Part shown: positions 9,132 to 16,641 of the stretch, one piece after another | How the letters are laid out: every line of letters starts with the position of its first letter | Numbering within the stretch: position 1 is the first letter of the stretch | Origin: Sinorhizobium sp. 8-89 | GTDB lineage: Bacteria; Pseudomonadota; Alphaproteobacteria; Rhizobiales; Rhizobiaceae | DNA length: 64,000 bases | Direction: 5' to 3' | Assembly: GCF_030124325.1 (NCBI RefSeq) | Contig: NZ_JASKLR010000027.1 | Span: forward strand, 642 to 64,641 | Position numbers and translations under genes: made by a program | Notes under the pieces: model-generated | What the model was told of the DNA's origin: nothing | What the model saw: the letters and a program-made list of their open reading frames with translations, nothing else | Database searches by the model: none

Positions 9132-9841
9132 CGACGCAGAATCCCGAGAGCGGAGATTTTCGCCGCGATGAAGTGATCGCCGGGGAATATGTGCTCGGCG
9201 TTCTGTCGGCGGAGGACCGCCGCAAGGTCGAGGCGCGCATGGCATCGGACCGGAATTTCGCCGCCATGGTCGATCGCTGGCAGCACAATCTCGCCTCCTT
9301 CGATGATGCCTATGAAGCGGTTAGGCCGCCAGCCCATGTGCTTGCTGCCGTGGAGCGCAGCATTTTTCCGCCTGCTCCGGTGGCCGCTCCTCCGGTCGGC
9401 TTCTGGAACTCGCTTCTTCTCTGGCGCAGCCTCGCCATCGCTTCGCTTGCTGCCGTCGCGATCATGGGCGCGTCGATGGCTGGCCTCTTCAGCGAGCCGC
9501 AAAGTCAGCCGCTGGTGGCGGAGCTTTCCGGCGAAGGCAATACCATCAATCTGGTTGCCCGTTTCGACAGGACATCCGGCAGTCTGAAGCTGACGCCGGT
9601 GGCGGCGCGGCAGCCGGAGGAGAAGTCTCTCGAACTCTGGCTGATCGAGGGCAGCAATCCGGCGATCTCGCTGGGAGTACTGCCGCAGTCCGGCGAAGGC
9701 GAACTCCTGGTGCCGCCCGAAATGCGGACGAAGTTCATCGAGGACGCGACCCTTGCCGTCAGTGTCGAGCCGCTTGGCGGCTCGCCGACCGGCTTACCGA
9801 CGGGTCCCGTCATTGCCTCCGGCAAGGCTCGCCATCTCTAG
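9128..9841 (+). CDS. Anti-sigma factor, RskA-like, single-pass membrane protein
   Basis: The 237-residue protein has an N-terminal cytoplasmic anti-sigma region (EYVLGVLSAEDRRKVEARMA, then WQHNLASFDDAYEAVRPP), one transmembrane segment near residues 100-120 (LAIASLAAVAIMGASMAGLF) and a periplasmic RskA domain with the typical LELWLIEG...SLGVLP pattern. It should hold the upstream ECF sigma factor inactive until an envelope signal triggers release. No ZAS-type HxxxCxxC zinc motif is seen. ATG at 9128 overlaps the sigma stop. Confidence 0.9.
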   Translation: MTTQNPESGDFRRDEVIAGEYVLGVLSAEDRRKVEARMASDRNFAAMVDRWQHNLASFDDAYEAVRPPAHVLAAVERSIFPPAPVAAPPVGFWNSLLLWRSLAIASLAAVAIMGASMAGLFSEPQSQPLVAELSGEGNTINLVARFDRTSGSLKLTPVAARQPEEKSLELWLIEGSNPAISLGVLPQSGEGELLVPPEMRTKFIEDATLAVSVEPLGGSPTGLPTGPVIASGKARHL

Positions 9842-9952
9842 GCAGACGCTGGCGCCTGCAGCGCTTCCAGCAAAAAGACGTCGTCTTTCAGATGGATAGA
9901 AGCAGAGCGCGCCGCCTGAAACTCTTTCTCCGCGCCTCCCGTTGCTTGTCAA

Positions 9953-9970
9953 TGTTCCCTGGGAGGAACA
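9953..9970. promoter_or_regulatory. TGTTCC-N6-GGAACA inverted repeat upstream of the fasciclin gene
   Basis: Perfect six-base half-sites with a CTGGGA spacer, ending 67 bases before the fasciclin start. It lies within the 196-base gap that should hold the fasciclin promoter. It resembles a dimeric-regulator operator, but the spacer is two bases longer than in the Clr box found at 35309. The regulator is unknown. Confidence 0.4.
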
Positions 9971-10037
9971 GCAATCGCCCGAGCGGACCCTTTCAAGGTC
10001 GTCTCAGCGGGCAAGCGCAACAGGAAGGAAGAGAGAG

Positions 10038-10595
10038 ATGTTCAGGTTTGTGATCCGTTCGGCACTCGTCGCCTCCATGTTCACGACAGGTGCGGTCGCC
10101 GCCTACGCCGAGAACCCGATGGTGGGTGGCGCGCCGATGTATGCCGAGAAGAATATCGTCGAAAATGCCATCAACTCGAAGGACCACACGACGCTGGTTG
10201 CGGCCGTGAAGGCGGCCGGTCTCGTCGCGACCCTGCAGGGCAAGGGACCCTTTACCGTCTTCGCACCGACGAACGCGGCCTTCGAGGCGCTGCCGGCCGG
10301 CACGGTCGACACGCTGCTGAAGCCTGAGAACAAGGACAAGCTTACGACCGTTCTGACCTGCCATGTCGTCGCCGCCGACGCGATGTCGGCGACGATCGCG
10401 GCGATGATCAAGGACGACGGCGGGGAACACGACGTCAAGACGATCGGCGGTTGCATCCTGAAGGCCAAGACCGACGGCGGCAAGATCGGACTGACCGATG
10501 AAACTGGTGGCACGGCCTGGGTGACGATCGCCGATGTGAAACAGTCGAACGGCGTCATTCACGTCATCAACAAGGTACTGCTGCCGAAAGGTTGA
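10038..10595 (+). CDS. Secreted fasciclin (FAS1) domain protein
   Basis: A 185-residue protein with a signal peptide (MFRFVIRSALVASMFTTGAV, cleavage probably after YA) and one FAS1 domain. The two FAS1 motifs are visible: GPFTVFAPTNAAFEALP near residue 70 and NGVIHVINKVLLP at the end. A pair of cysteines (in LTCHVV and GGCILK) may form a disulfide. ATG at 10038 follows GGAAGGAAGAGAG. Nex18, a nodule-expressed S. meliloti protein, belongs to the same family. The position behind the ECF/anti-sigma pair suggests it is a regulon member. Confidence 0.92.
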   Translation: MFRFVIRSALVASMFTTGAVAAYAENPMVGGAPMYAEKNIVENAINSKDHTTLVAAVKAAGLVATLQGKGPFTVFAPTNAAFEALPAGTVDTLLKPENKDKLTTVLTCHVVAADAMSATIAAMIKDDGGEHDVKTIGGCILKAKTDGGKIGLTDETGGTAWVTIADVKQSNGVIHVINKVLLPKG

Positions 10596-10761
10596 CAATC
10601 GCAGGCGGCGGGCAACGACCCGCCGCCCGGGCGACTCGCGCTCTGCTGCCTGCGGCTCTCTCACGGCGGTTTGATGGACTTTGTTTTGTCCCGCTTCCGT
10701 CGGTCCGCTAGTCTCTAATACGAGCATCAACGGCAAATGCGTCTTTGGACGGGAGGTTCTC

Positions 10762-11256
10762 ATGACGAACCGTCGCAATTTCCTGGTGGCGGGCGCCGCA
10801 CTCGCCGCATCGACGGTCGCCCGTGGCTTTGCGCCTGCCGCGCGCGCGGCCAACAGTGAAACTTTCGAGGTCGTAAAGACGGACGAGGAGTGGCGGGCGA
10901 TCCTGACAGCGGAGCAATACAGCATCCTGCGGCAGGAGAACACGGAACGGCCCTTCACGAGCGCGCTGAATAACGAGAAACGCAAAGGGATTTTCCACTG
11001 CGCGGGATGTGACCTGGCGCTTTACTCCTCCGATGCCAAATATGACAGCGGTACCGGTTGGCCGAGCTTCTGGCAATCGCTCCCGGGCGCGGTCGGCACA
11101 CGCGAGGACAATTCCCTGTTCATGACAAGGACCGAATGCCACTGCCGCCGCTGCGGCGGGCATCTCGGCCACATTTTTGACGACGGTCCGCCGCCGACCG
11201 GCAAGCGGCACTGCATCAACGGACTGGCGCTCAAATTTGCGCCGGCCGCCGCGTGA
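10762..11256 (+). CDS. msrB: Exported peptide-methionine (R)-S-oxide reductase MsrB
   Basis: The 164-residue protein begins with NRRNFLVAG and a hydrophobic stretch ending ARA, a Tat-type signal, so the enzyme should work in the periplasm. The MsrB domain (roughly 45-160) has two CxxC zinc pairs (CAGC and CRRC), the GTGWPSF substrate segment and the catalytic Cys in RHCINGLALKF. MsrB repairs oxidised methionine in proteins. Its own upstream gap of 166 bases suggests a separate promoter, possibly recognised by the neighbouring ECF sigma factor. Confidence 0.93.
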   Translation: MTNRRNFLVAGAALAASTVARGFAPAARAANSETFEVVKTDEEWRAILTAEQYSILRQENTERPFTSALNNEKRKGIFHCAGCDLALYSSDAKYDSGTGWPSFWQSLPGAVGTREDNSLFMTRTECHCRRCGGHLGHIFDDGPPPTGKRHCINGLALKFAPAAA

Positions 11257-11336
11257 CCAGCGGCCGGTGCGCGTGACCGTGACGCGCAGGGCCGATGCGT
11301 ATGAGGCGCCGCTAGGGAACGACGAAGAGCAAACGC

Positions 11337-11876
11337 TTAAAACGTGCCCGCCTGCGGCGAGGGTGTCTGCACGTCGGAGAGTGCGGCCTGGAGCTTTTGC
11401 TCCTGCTCGGGCGAGAGCGACGTTTTCAGCACACGGCCGCGCAGGCCCGAAAATTCGGCCAGCACCTTCTCCGGTTGCACCTTGCGCACCAGAATGAAGA
11501 GCGCCGAGGAACTGTTCGGGATCGTGCTGCCGAGCGACTTGATGAAGTCGTCGTCGATGCCGTAGTCGGTGAGCGAGCCGGAAAGCGCCCCGGCGCCAGC
11601 ACCGAGTGCGCCACCGATCGCGAAGCCTGCGAGCGGATTGAGGAAAAGCAGGCCGACGAGGCCACCCCAGAGCGAACCGGAAAGAAGGCCCGAGGTCGCA
11701 CCGACGGCAGTGAGATTTAGGCTCTGCTTCAGATGCACCTTGCCTTCGCCATCGCGCACGACGACGACAGCATCTTCGAGATCGACCAGATATTCCTTGC
11801 TCAGGCTGTTCAGCTTCAAGAGAACCCTGTCGGCCTCTTCCATCGAATCGAAACCCACGACAATCAGATCGGACAT
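11337..11876 (-). CDS. DUF1269 family protein with glycine-zipper membrane segment
   Basis: The 179-residue protein starts MSDLIVVGFDSMEEADRVL, the standard DUF1269 opening, and has a central glycine-rich hydrophobic pair (residues 62-100: GATSGLLSGSLWGGLVGLLF, then GGALGAGAGALSGSL). Such proteins are induced by envelope or osmotic stress in several bacteria, but their mechanism is unknown. It is convergent with msrB and near, but not clearly part of, the sigma-factor block. Confidence 0.82.
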   Translation of the reverse strand: MSDLIVVGFDSMEEADRVLLKLNSLSKEYLVDLEDAVVVVRDGEGKVHLKQSLNLTAVGATSGLLSGSLWGGLVGLLFLNPLAGFAIGGALGAGAGALSGSLTDYGIDDDFIKSLGSTIPNSSSALFILVRKVQPEKVLAEFSGLRGRVLKTSLSPEQEQKLQAALSDVQTPSPQAGTF

Positions 11877-12016
11877 GTCTCTCTCCTGGATCTTGGCCCG
11901 GCCGGCGAAAAGGATGCCGCCGCTCGCAAAGATAGAGCGCTTTGCCTGTCGGGGTAGTGACGAAGATCAAGGACTTTGTCGTGGGATATGCTGGTCCGCG
12001 GGTAGATGCGCCGGTC

Positions 12017-12673
12017 TCAGCGCGTGACCGCGAGATCGATCGCGGCGCGCAGTTCCTCGATGCCGACACCCTTTTCCGACGAGGTCGATAGCACCTCCGG
12101 AAAGGCGGCCGGACGTTTCTTGATCTTCTCGATTGTTTCGGCGATCAGCCGAGGCACGCCCGCCGCCTTGATCTTGTCGGTCTTGGTGAGCACGATCTGA
12201 TAGGAAACGGCGGCCTTGTCGAGCAGCGCGAGCACTTCTTCGTCGTTCTTCTTGATGCCGTGACGGGCGTCGATCAGCACGTAGACACGCTTCAGCGTCG
12301 AACGGCCGCGCAGATAGTCGAAGACGAGTTTGGTCCAGGCATCGACCTGTTCCTTGGGTGCCTGGGCGTAGCCGTACCCGGGCATGTCGACGAGCGCCAT
12401 CGGGGGCAGGTCGCCGGCCTCGCCGGAATAGCCGTCGGGCACGAAATAGTTGAGCTCTTGGGTGCGGCCCGGCGTGTTCGATGTGCGCGCGAGGCCCTTC
12501 TGTCCGACAAGGGCGTTGATCAGTGACGATTTGCCGACGTTCGAGCGGCCGGCAAAGGCGATCTCCAGCGGACCCTCGGGCGGCAGGAACTTCATGGCAG
12601 GAACGCCGCGAATAAAGATCCATGGGCGGCCGAAAGCGGAGGAATCGTTCCGGTTTTTCTTCTTCTCGGTCAT
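12017..12673 (-). CDS. engB: Ribosome biogenesis GTP-binding protein EngB (YihA/YsxC)
   Basis: A 218-residue TrmE/Era-like GTPase needed for assembly of the 50S subunit. The G motifs are clear: [10 protein letters not shown] (G1), the NTPGRTQ switch, DMPGYG (G3) and TKTDK (G4). I chose ATG at 12673 ([15 protein letters not shown]); the longer open frame upstream overlaps the neighbouring transporter gene and has no family similarity. Confidence 0.96.
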   Translation of the reverse strand: MTEKKKNRNDSSAFGRPWIFIRGVPAMKFLPPEGPLEIAFAGRSNVGKSSLINALVGQKGLARTSNTPGRTQELNYFVPDGYSGEAGDLPPMALVDMPGYGYAQAPKEQVDAWTKLVFDYLRGRSTLKRVYVLIDARHGIKKNDEEVLALLDKAAVSYQIVLTKTDKIKAAGVPRLIAETIEKIKKRPAAFPEVLSTSSEKGVGIEELRAAIDLAVTR

Positions 12674-12773
12674 CGCTCGATTTTTCCTCGTTGCCCGGTC
12701 GGCTTCAATGTTTTGGTCCGACTTGTCAAGCGTTGGCCGGCTTTGCACTGGCTTCACGGCCATATGGAAAGCC

Positions 12774-13688
12774 TCAGCGCAACAACCGGCGCTGCCGCCA
12801 GAGTTCGATAGCGAGATAGGCAAAAAGGGCAAATAGCGCGATCGACCCGCCGACGATGGTGCTCGCGCGGGGAATTTCGTCGTAGATGACGGCGACCCAG
12901 AGAGGCGCGAGCACGGTTTCGACCGTCCCAAGCAATGCCGCGAGTGCCGAAGGAAGCAACCTCGCACCAGTGACGAAAAGGGCGAGGCCGAGGCCGAAAT
13001 TCAAGGCCCCGAAAGCGATGAGGATTCCGAATTCGGCTGCAGTGACGGCAAAGCCCGAGGCCTGCGTTGCCGCGATCGTGGCGGCAATGAGTGTGCCAAG
13101 ACAGGCCGCCGGCGTCATGCGGACATCGGCATAGCGGCGGGTGATGACCGTTGCGCAGGCGAAGGCGAATGCGATCAGCAGGGCAAGCGCATCCCCGACC
13201 GGCGAGACCGCGCCGCTAATCGAATCCGAAACCATCACCAGGACGCCGGCGATGACCGCGGCGATTGCGAGCCAGGTGAGTGATGAGACAGTTTCGCGGA
13301 ACACGACCCGGCCGATGAGGGCCGCAATAAGCGGAACGCCCGCTTGAATGAGCAGGATATTGGCGACGGTCGTGTAGGCAAGTGCGAGCACGAAACTCGT
13401 GGATGCCGTCGCGAAGCAGCAACCGACGGCGACGCCCGGCCAGCCCATGTCGCGGAAGAGCCGCGTCATGTTCGAAGCGCCGTCGCGGACAAGCATGAAG
13501 CCGAGCAGAAATAACGCGGCGAAGATCGACCGCCAGAAGACGATAATCCAACTGTCGTCGATTGCGAGAAAACGCGCGAGCGTGCCGCCGAAGCTCCACA
13601 CGATCGCCGAGCCGAGAACGAGCGCGATGCCGGTTGCGCGGCCTTGCACCGGCATGGCGGATTTCGGCAGTACGGTCGGTTGCGACAT
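12774..13688 (-). CDS. DMT-superfamily (EamA) transporter
   Basis: A 304-residue, ten-helix protein with two EamA repeats (roughly 20-150 and 165-295), ending in basic residues LWRQRRLLR. It starts at [16 protein letters not shown]. It sits between yidC, from which it is separated by a terminator, and engB, 100 bases downstream, so engB may be transcribed from this promoter. Its substrate is unknown. It is an extra gene relative to the compact rnpA-yidC-engB order common in the class. Confidence 0.87.
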   Translation of the reverse strand: MSQPTVLPKSAMPVQGRATGIALVLGSAIVWSFGGTLARFLAIDDSWIIVFWRSIFAALFLLGFMLVRDGASNMTRLFRDMGWPGVAVGCCFATASTSFVLALAYTTVANILLIQAGVPLIAALIGRVVFRETVSSLTWLAIAAVIAGVLVMVSDSISGAVSPVGDALALLIAFAFACATVITRRYADVRMTPAACLGTLIAATIAATQASGFAVTAAEFGILIAFGALNFGLGLALFVTGARLLPSALAALLGTVETVLAPLWVAVIYDEIPRASTIVGGSIALFALFAYLAIELWRQRRLLR

Positions 13689-13788
13689 GAACGGAATCCG
13701 GATCGGAACTGGCAGACGATAGATTGCTTGCCGGTTGCAGGCGCGGGCGTTCGCGACAGGCGGTTGTCGCAAAGCGGAAATGAGGAAA

Positions 13789-13822
13789 GAAAAAGCCCCG
13801 GATCGTTCGACCCAGGGCTTTG
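13789..13822 (-). terminator. Rho-independent terminator after yidC
   Basis: Read on the minus strand: AAAGCCCTGGGTCGAACG, then ATCCGGGGCTTTTTCTTT. This is a GC-rich stem (AAGCCC/GGGCTT with inner pairing) directly followed by a U-tract. It starts 22 bases past the yidC stop and closes the rpmH-rnpA-yidC transcript. Confidence 0.85.
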
Positions 13823-13843
13823 AAGCGGTGTGACGTCCAACGG

Positions 13844-15622
13844 CTATTCCGCCGGTTTGGGTTTCTTCGTGAACAGGGATTTGAGGTTCTCGATGAGCTC
13901 GATCTTCACGCCCTGACGCTTCATGATGATCGACTGCTGGATGATCGACAGCGTGTTGTTCCAAGCCCAGTAGATGACGAGGCCGGCCGGGAACGACGCC
14001 AGCATGAAGGTGAAAACCACCGGCATCCAGGTGAACAGCATTGCCTGCGTCGGATCCGGCGGTGTCGGGTTCATCCGCATCTGCAGGAACATGGTGATGC
14101 CCATGATGATCGGCCAGACGCCGAGATGCAGGAAGAGAGGGACGTCGAAAGGCAGCAGTCCGAACAGGTTGAAGATCGTTGTCGGATCGGGTGCCGACAG
14201 GTCCTGGATCCAGCCGAAGAACGGCGCATGGCGCATCTCGATGGTGACGTAGATCACCTTGTAGAGCGCGAAGAACACCGGGATCTGCAGGAGAATCGGC
14301 CAGCAGCCAGCCAGCGGATTGATCTTCTCTTCCTTGTAGAGCTGCATCATCGCCTGCTGCAGGCCCATGCGGTCGTCACCGAATTTCTTCTTCAGTTCCT
14401 CCATTTTCGGTTGAACTTTCTTCATGTTCGCCATCGACGCATACTGCTTGTTGGCGAGCGGGAAGAAGAGAAGCTTGACGACGATCGTGGTGATCAGGAT
14501 CGCTATGCCGAAGTTGCCGAACAGCCGATAGAAGTAGTCCATCATTTTGAACATCGGCTTGGTGATGAAATAGAACCAGCCCCAGTCGATCATCAGATCG
14601 AATTGCGGGATGGAATAGGCAGCCTCGTAATTGTCGATGACCGGCACTTCCTTGGCGCCCGCAAAGACCAGGTTCTTCACCTCTGAAGTCTGGCCCGGAG
14701 CGATCGTCACCGCATCCGCCTTGTAGTCGCTCTGGTAGCGCGCGCGGCCATCGGTGAAGTGGGAGAAACGGGTGTCGAAGGCCGTTGCCTGCGGCGGAAC
14801 GATCGCCGCCGCCCAGTACTTGTCGGTGATGCCGAGCCAGCCGCCGATGGCCTTGCCGGGCTCGACCGACTTCTCGTCCTCGATCTTCGAATAGCCGTAT
14901 TCCTGCAGGCCGTTGTCGCCGGCCACGCCGATGAAACCCTCATGCAGCACGTAGATGCTCGGGGTCGTCGGCTTGTTGAAGCGCGTAACGCGGCCGTAGG
15001 CGGAGAGCGAAACCGGCTCTGCGGCGCCGTTCTTGATGCTGTCGACGACCTGGAACATGTAACGGTCGTCGACGGAAATCGTCCGGGTGAAGGTGATGCC
15101 CTTGTCGTTGGTGTAGGTCAGCGTCACCGGCGTGGATGCGGTCAGCTTGTCGCCGCCGGAAAGCGTCCACACGGTCTGCGGACCGGGCATGGTTCCGGTC
15201 GTGTCGTTGCCGACATAACCGAGCTCGGTGAAATAGCCGTCGGCGGTTTCCGCCGGGCTGAAGAGGGTAATGACCGGGCTCTGCGGATTGACCGTCTCAT
15301 GGTAGCCCTTGAGCTTCAGATCGTCGAAACGCGCGCCGGTCAGGTTGATGGATCCCGCAAGCGCCGGCGTGTCGATTTCCACGCGTGCAGACTTGGCGAC
15401 GGCCTGGTCGCGGCTTTCGCCCGGAACGGCGCCGCTGGGCAGCGCCTGCCCCGGGGTCGCCTGCTGCGTGCCGCCCTGTGGTTGAGCCTGTTGCGTCTGC
15501 TGGGCTTGTTCCGCAGCGATGCGGTCCTTTTCGATCCTCGGATTGACATAGAAAAATTGCCAAGCGACGAGGATCAGCACGGACAGTGCAATCGCGACGA
15601 AATAATTGCGGTTGTTTTCCAT
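13844..15622 (-). CDS. yidC: Membrane protein insertase YidC
   Basis: YidC inserts and folds inner-membrane proteins, alone or with SecYEG. The protein starts [17 protein letters not shown] (592 residues; an ATG one codon upstream is equally possible and would overlap the rnpA stop as ATGA). It shows the N-terminal anchor helix, a Gln-rich linker (QQTQQAQPQGG), the large periplasmic P1 domain (roughly 70-360) and the C-terminal five-helix core (roughly 370-575) with the basic KKFGDDRMGLQQAMMQLYK loop. The tail ends KPKPAE. Confidence 0.97.
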   Translation of the reverse strand: MENNRNYFVAIALSVLILVAWQFFYVNPRIEKDRIAAEQAQQTQQAQPQGGTQQATPGQALPSGAVPGESRDQAVAKSARVEIDTPALAGSINLTGARFDDLKLKGYHETVNPQSPVITLFSPAETADGYFTELGYVGNDTTGTMPGPQTVWTLSGGDKLTASTPVTLTYTNDKGITFTRTISVDDRYMFQVVDSIKNGAAEPVSLSAYGRVTRFNKPTTPSIYVLHEGFIGVAGDNGLQEYGYSKIEDEKSVEPGKAIGGWLGITDKYWAAAIVPPQATAFDTRFSHFTDGRARYQSDYKADAVTIAPGQTSEVKNLVFAGAKEVPVIDNYEAAYSIPQFDLMIDWGWFYFITKPMFKMMDYFYRLFGNFGIAILITTIVVKLLFFPLANKQYASMANMKKVQPKMEELKKKFGDDRMGLQQAMMQLYKEEKINPLAGCWPILLQIPVFFALYKVIYVTIEMRHAPFFGWIQDLSAPDPTTIFNLFGLLPFDVPLFLHLGVWPIIMGITMFLQMRMNPTPPDPTQAMLFTWMPVVFTFMLASFPAGLVIYWAWNNTLSIIQQSIIMKRQGVKIELIENLKSLFTKKPKPAE

Positions 15623-16008
15623 CATGGTTTCCTGGAACCGGCCGAAGGCCGCTTCTGTTTCGGCTTGTTTTCGATGCGATCGCAAAGCGCCCGGGCCAAT
15701 GCGTCGAAGGGGGCATGCAGCAGATCGCGTCGGGCGACAATCACATAGTCGTGTCCGGGTTTCATTGCAAACCCGGCTGAAAGCCGCACTGCTTCTTTGA
15801 GGCGTCGGCGCATTCGGTTGCGCTCTACGGCATTGCCGTGCTTCTTGGTAACGGTGAAGCCGACGCGGGCGTCACCTTCCATATCCTTGCGGTCGAGCAC
15901 TTCGAGGAGAAATAGCGGGCCTTTGCGGCTTTCTCCAGCTCTGACGGCCAAGAACTGCGGACGGCTTTTCAGCCGCCCGACAGTCGTTTTGTCTTTATCT
16001 GACGTCAT
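15622..16008 (-). CDS. rnpA: Ribonuclease P protein component
   Basis: RnpA is the protein cofactor that lets RNase P mature tRNA 5' ends. The 128-residue sequence has the conserved RNR motif in [16 protein letters not shown], preceded by [13 protein letters not shown] chose [11 protein letters not shown] at 16008; an ATG at 16020 gives four more residues. The stop overlaps the yidC start, and the gene lies 33 bases after rpmH, so the three form one transcript. Confidence 0.94.
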   Translation of the reverse strand: MTSDKDKTTVGRLKSRPQFLAVRAGESRKGPLFLLEVLDRKDMEGDARVGFTVTKKHGNAVERNRMRRRLKEAVRLSAGFAMKPGHDYVIVARRDLLHAPFDALARALCDRIENKPKQKRPSAGSRKP

Positions 16009-16041
16009 ATGCCCGGACATGAGGTTTCGGGCAAACTCGGC

Positions 16042-16176
16042 TTACGCCGAGAGACGCTTGCGGCCACGAGCCCGGCGGGCTGCGAGGACCTTCTGGCCAC
16101 CCTTGGTGGACATGCGTGCACGGAAGCCGTGACGGCGCTTGCGAACAAGCTTGGACGGTTGGTAGGTACGCTTCAT
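16042..16176 (-). CDS. rpmH: Large ribosomal subunit protein bL34
   Basis: A 44-residue, highly basic protein starting [19 protein letters not shown] and ending RGRKRLSA, an unmistakable bL34 sequence. It is read from the complement of 16174-16176 to a TAA at 16042-16044. It is the first gene of the rpmH-rnpA-yidC operon. The upstream 130 bases are the likely promoter region. Confidence 0.97.
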   Translation of the reverse strand: MKRTYQPSKLVRKRRHGFRARMSTKGGQKVLAARRARGRKRLSA

Positions 16177-16641
16177 TTATTTAAATACCGCGGTGTGCGG
16201 CCCTTCTTGGGTTTGCAAAGTGCAAGAGCGTTTACGTAACCGGGCACAGCTCCGCCTTGCGGGCAGGATGGTTTGACCGGACGTGCGCGGCTTATAAGGA
16301 CAAATGTCCGGCAAAGTCAATTCCCGATCCCCGCGATCATCCGACGCCAGGCCTGACAGCGGTTCCTTTGGCGCGCTGAGCTTGTTGCATGATCCCTCAA
16401 ACCGGTCGATCTAAGGACGAAATCATGCAGCAACTCACAATTGTGCAGCAACCTTTGCGCGTCGGATAAGCCGCGGGGCGCTGTAGTGCAGATCTGTGAA
16501 CAAAAACCTAATTCAGCCTCGCCAGATGTTGGCCGGACCGGTGATGGTTTTCGTTAACCACGCGCATTTTAGCATTCCCTTTGTGTGTGCAGCGAGCACC
16601 GTGCACCAAGGGGGCGACGTCTGCGGGCGTTGGGGACAGGA
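16177..16641. other. Intergenic region between divergent rpmH and chemoreceptor genes
   Basis: The left part should hold the rpmH promoter. A RIME-like repeat occupies 16385-16486. The right part, with the AT-rich stretch around 16555-16580 and GGGACAGGA just before the start, precedes the chemoreceptor gene. I see no additional coding sequence and no convincing RNA gene. Confidence 0.6.
16385..16486 (+). repeat. RIME-like intergenic repeat, copy 3
   Basis: GTTGCATGATCCCTCAAACC starts the element, ATCATGCAGCAACTCACAA is the linker, and TTGCGCGTCGGATAAGCCGC with GGCGCTGTAG closes it. This copy is more diverged in both palindromes than copies 2, 5 and 6. Confidence 0.7.

Noticed and set aside
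16585-16641. Upstream ATG of the chemoreceptor
   Set aside because: The extra 19 residues are not seen in such receptors and break the usual short N-terminus before TM1. The ATG at 16642 has the better ribosome site.
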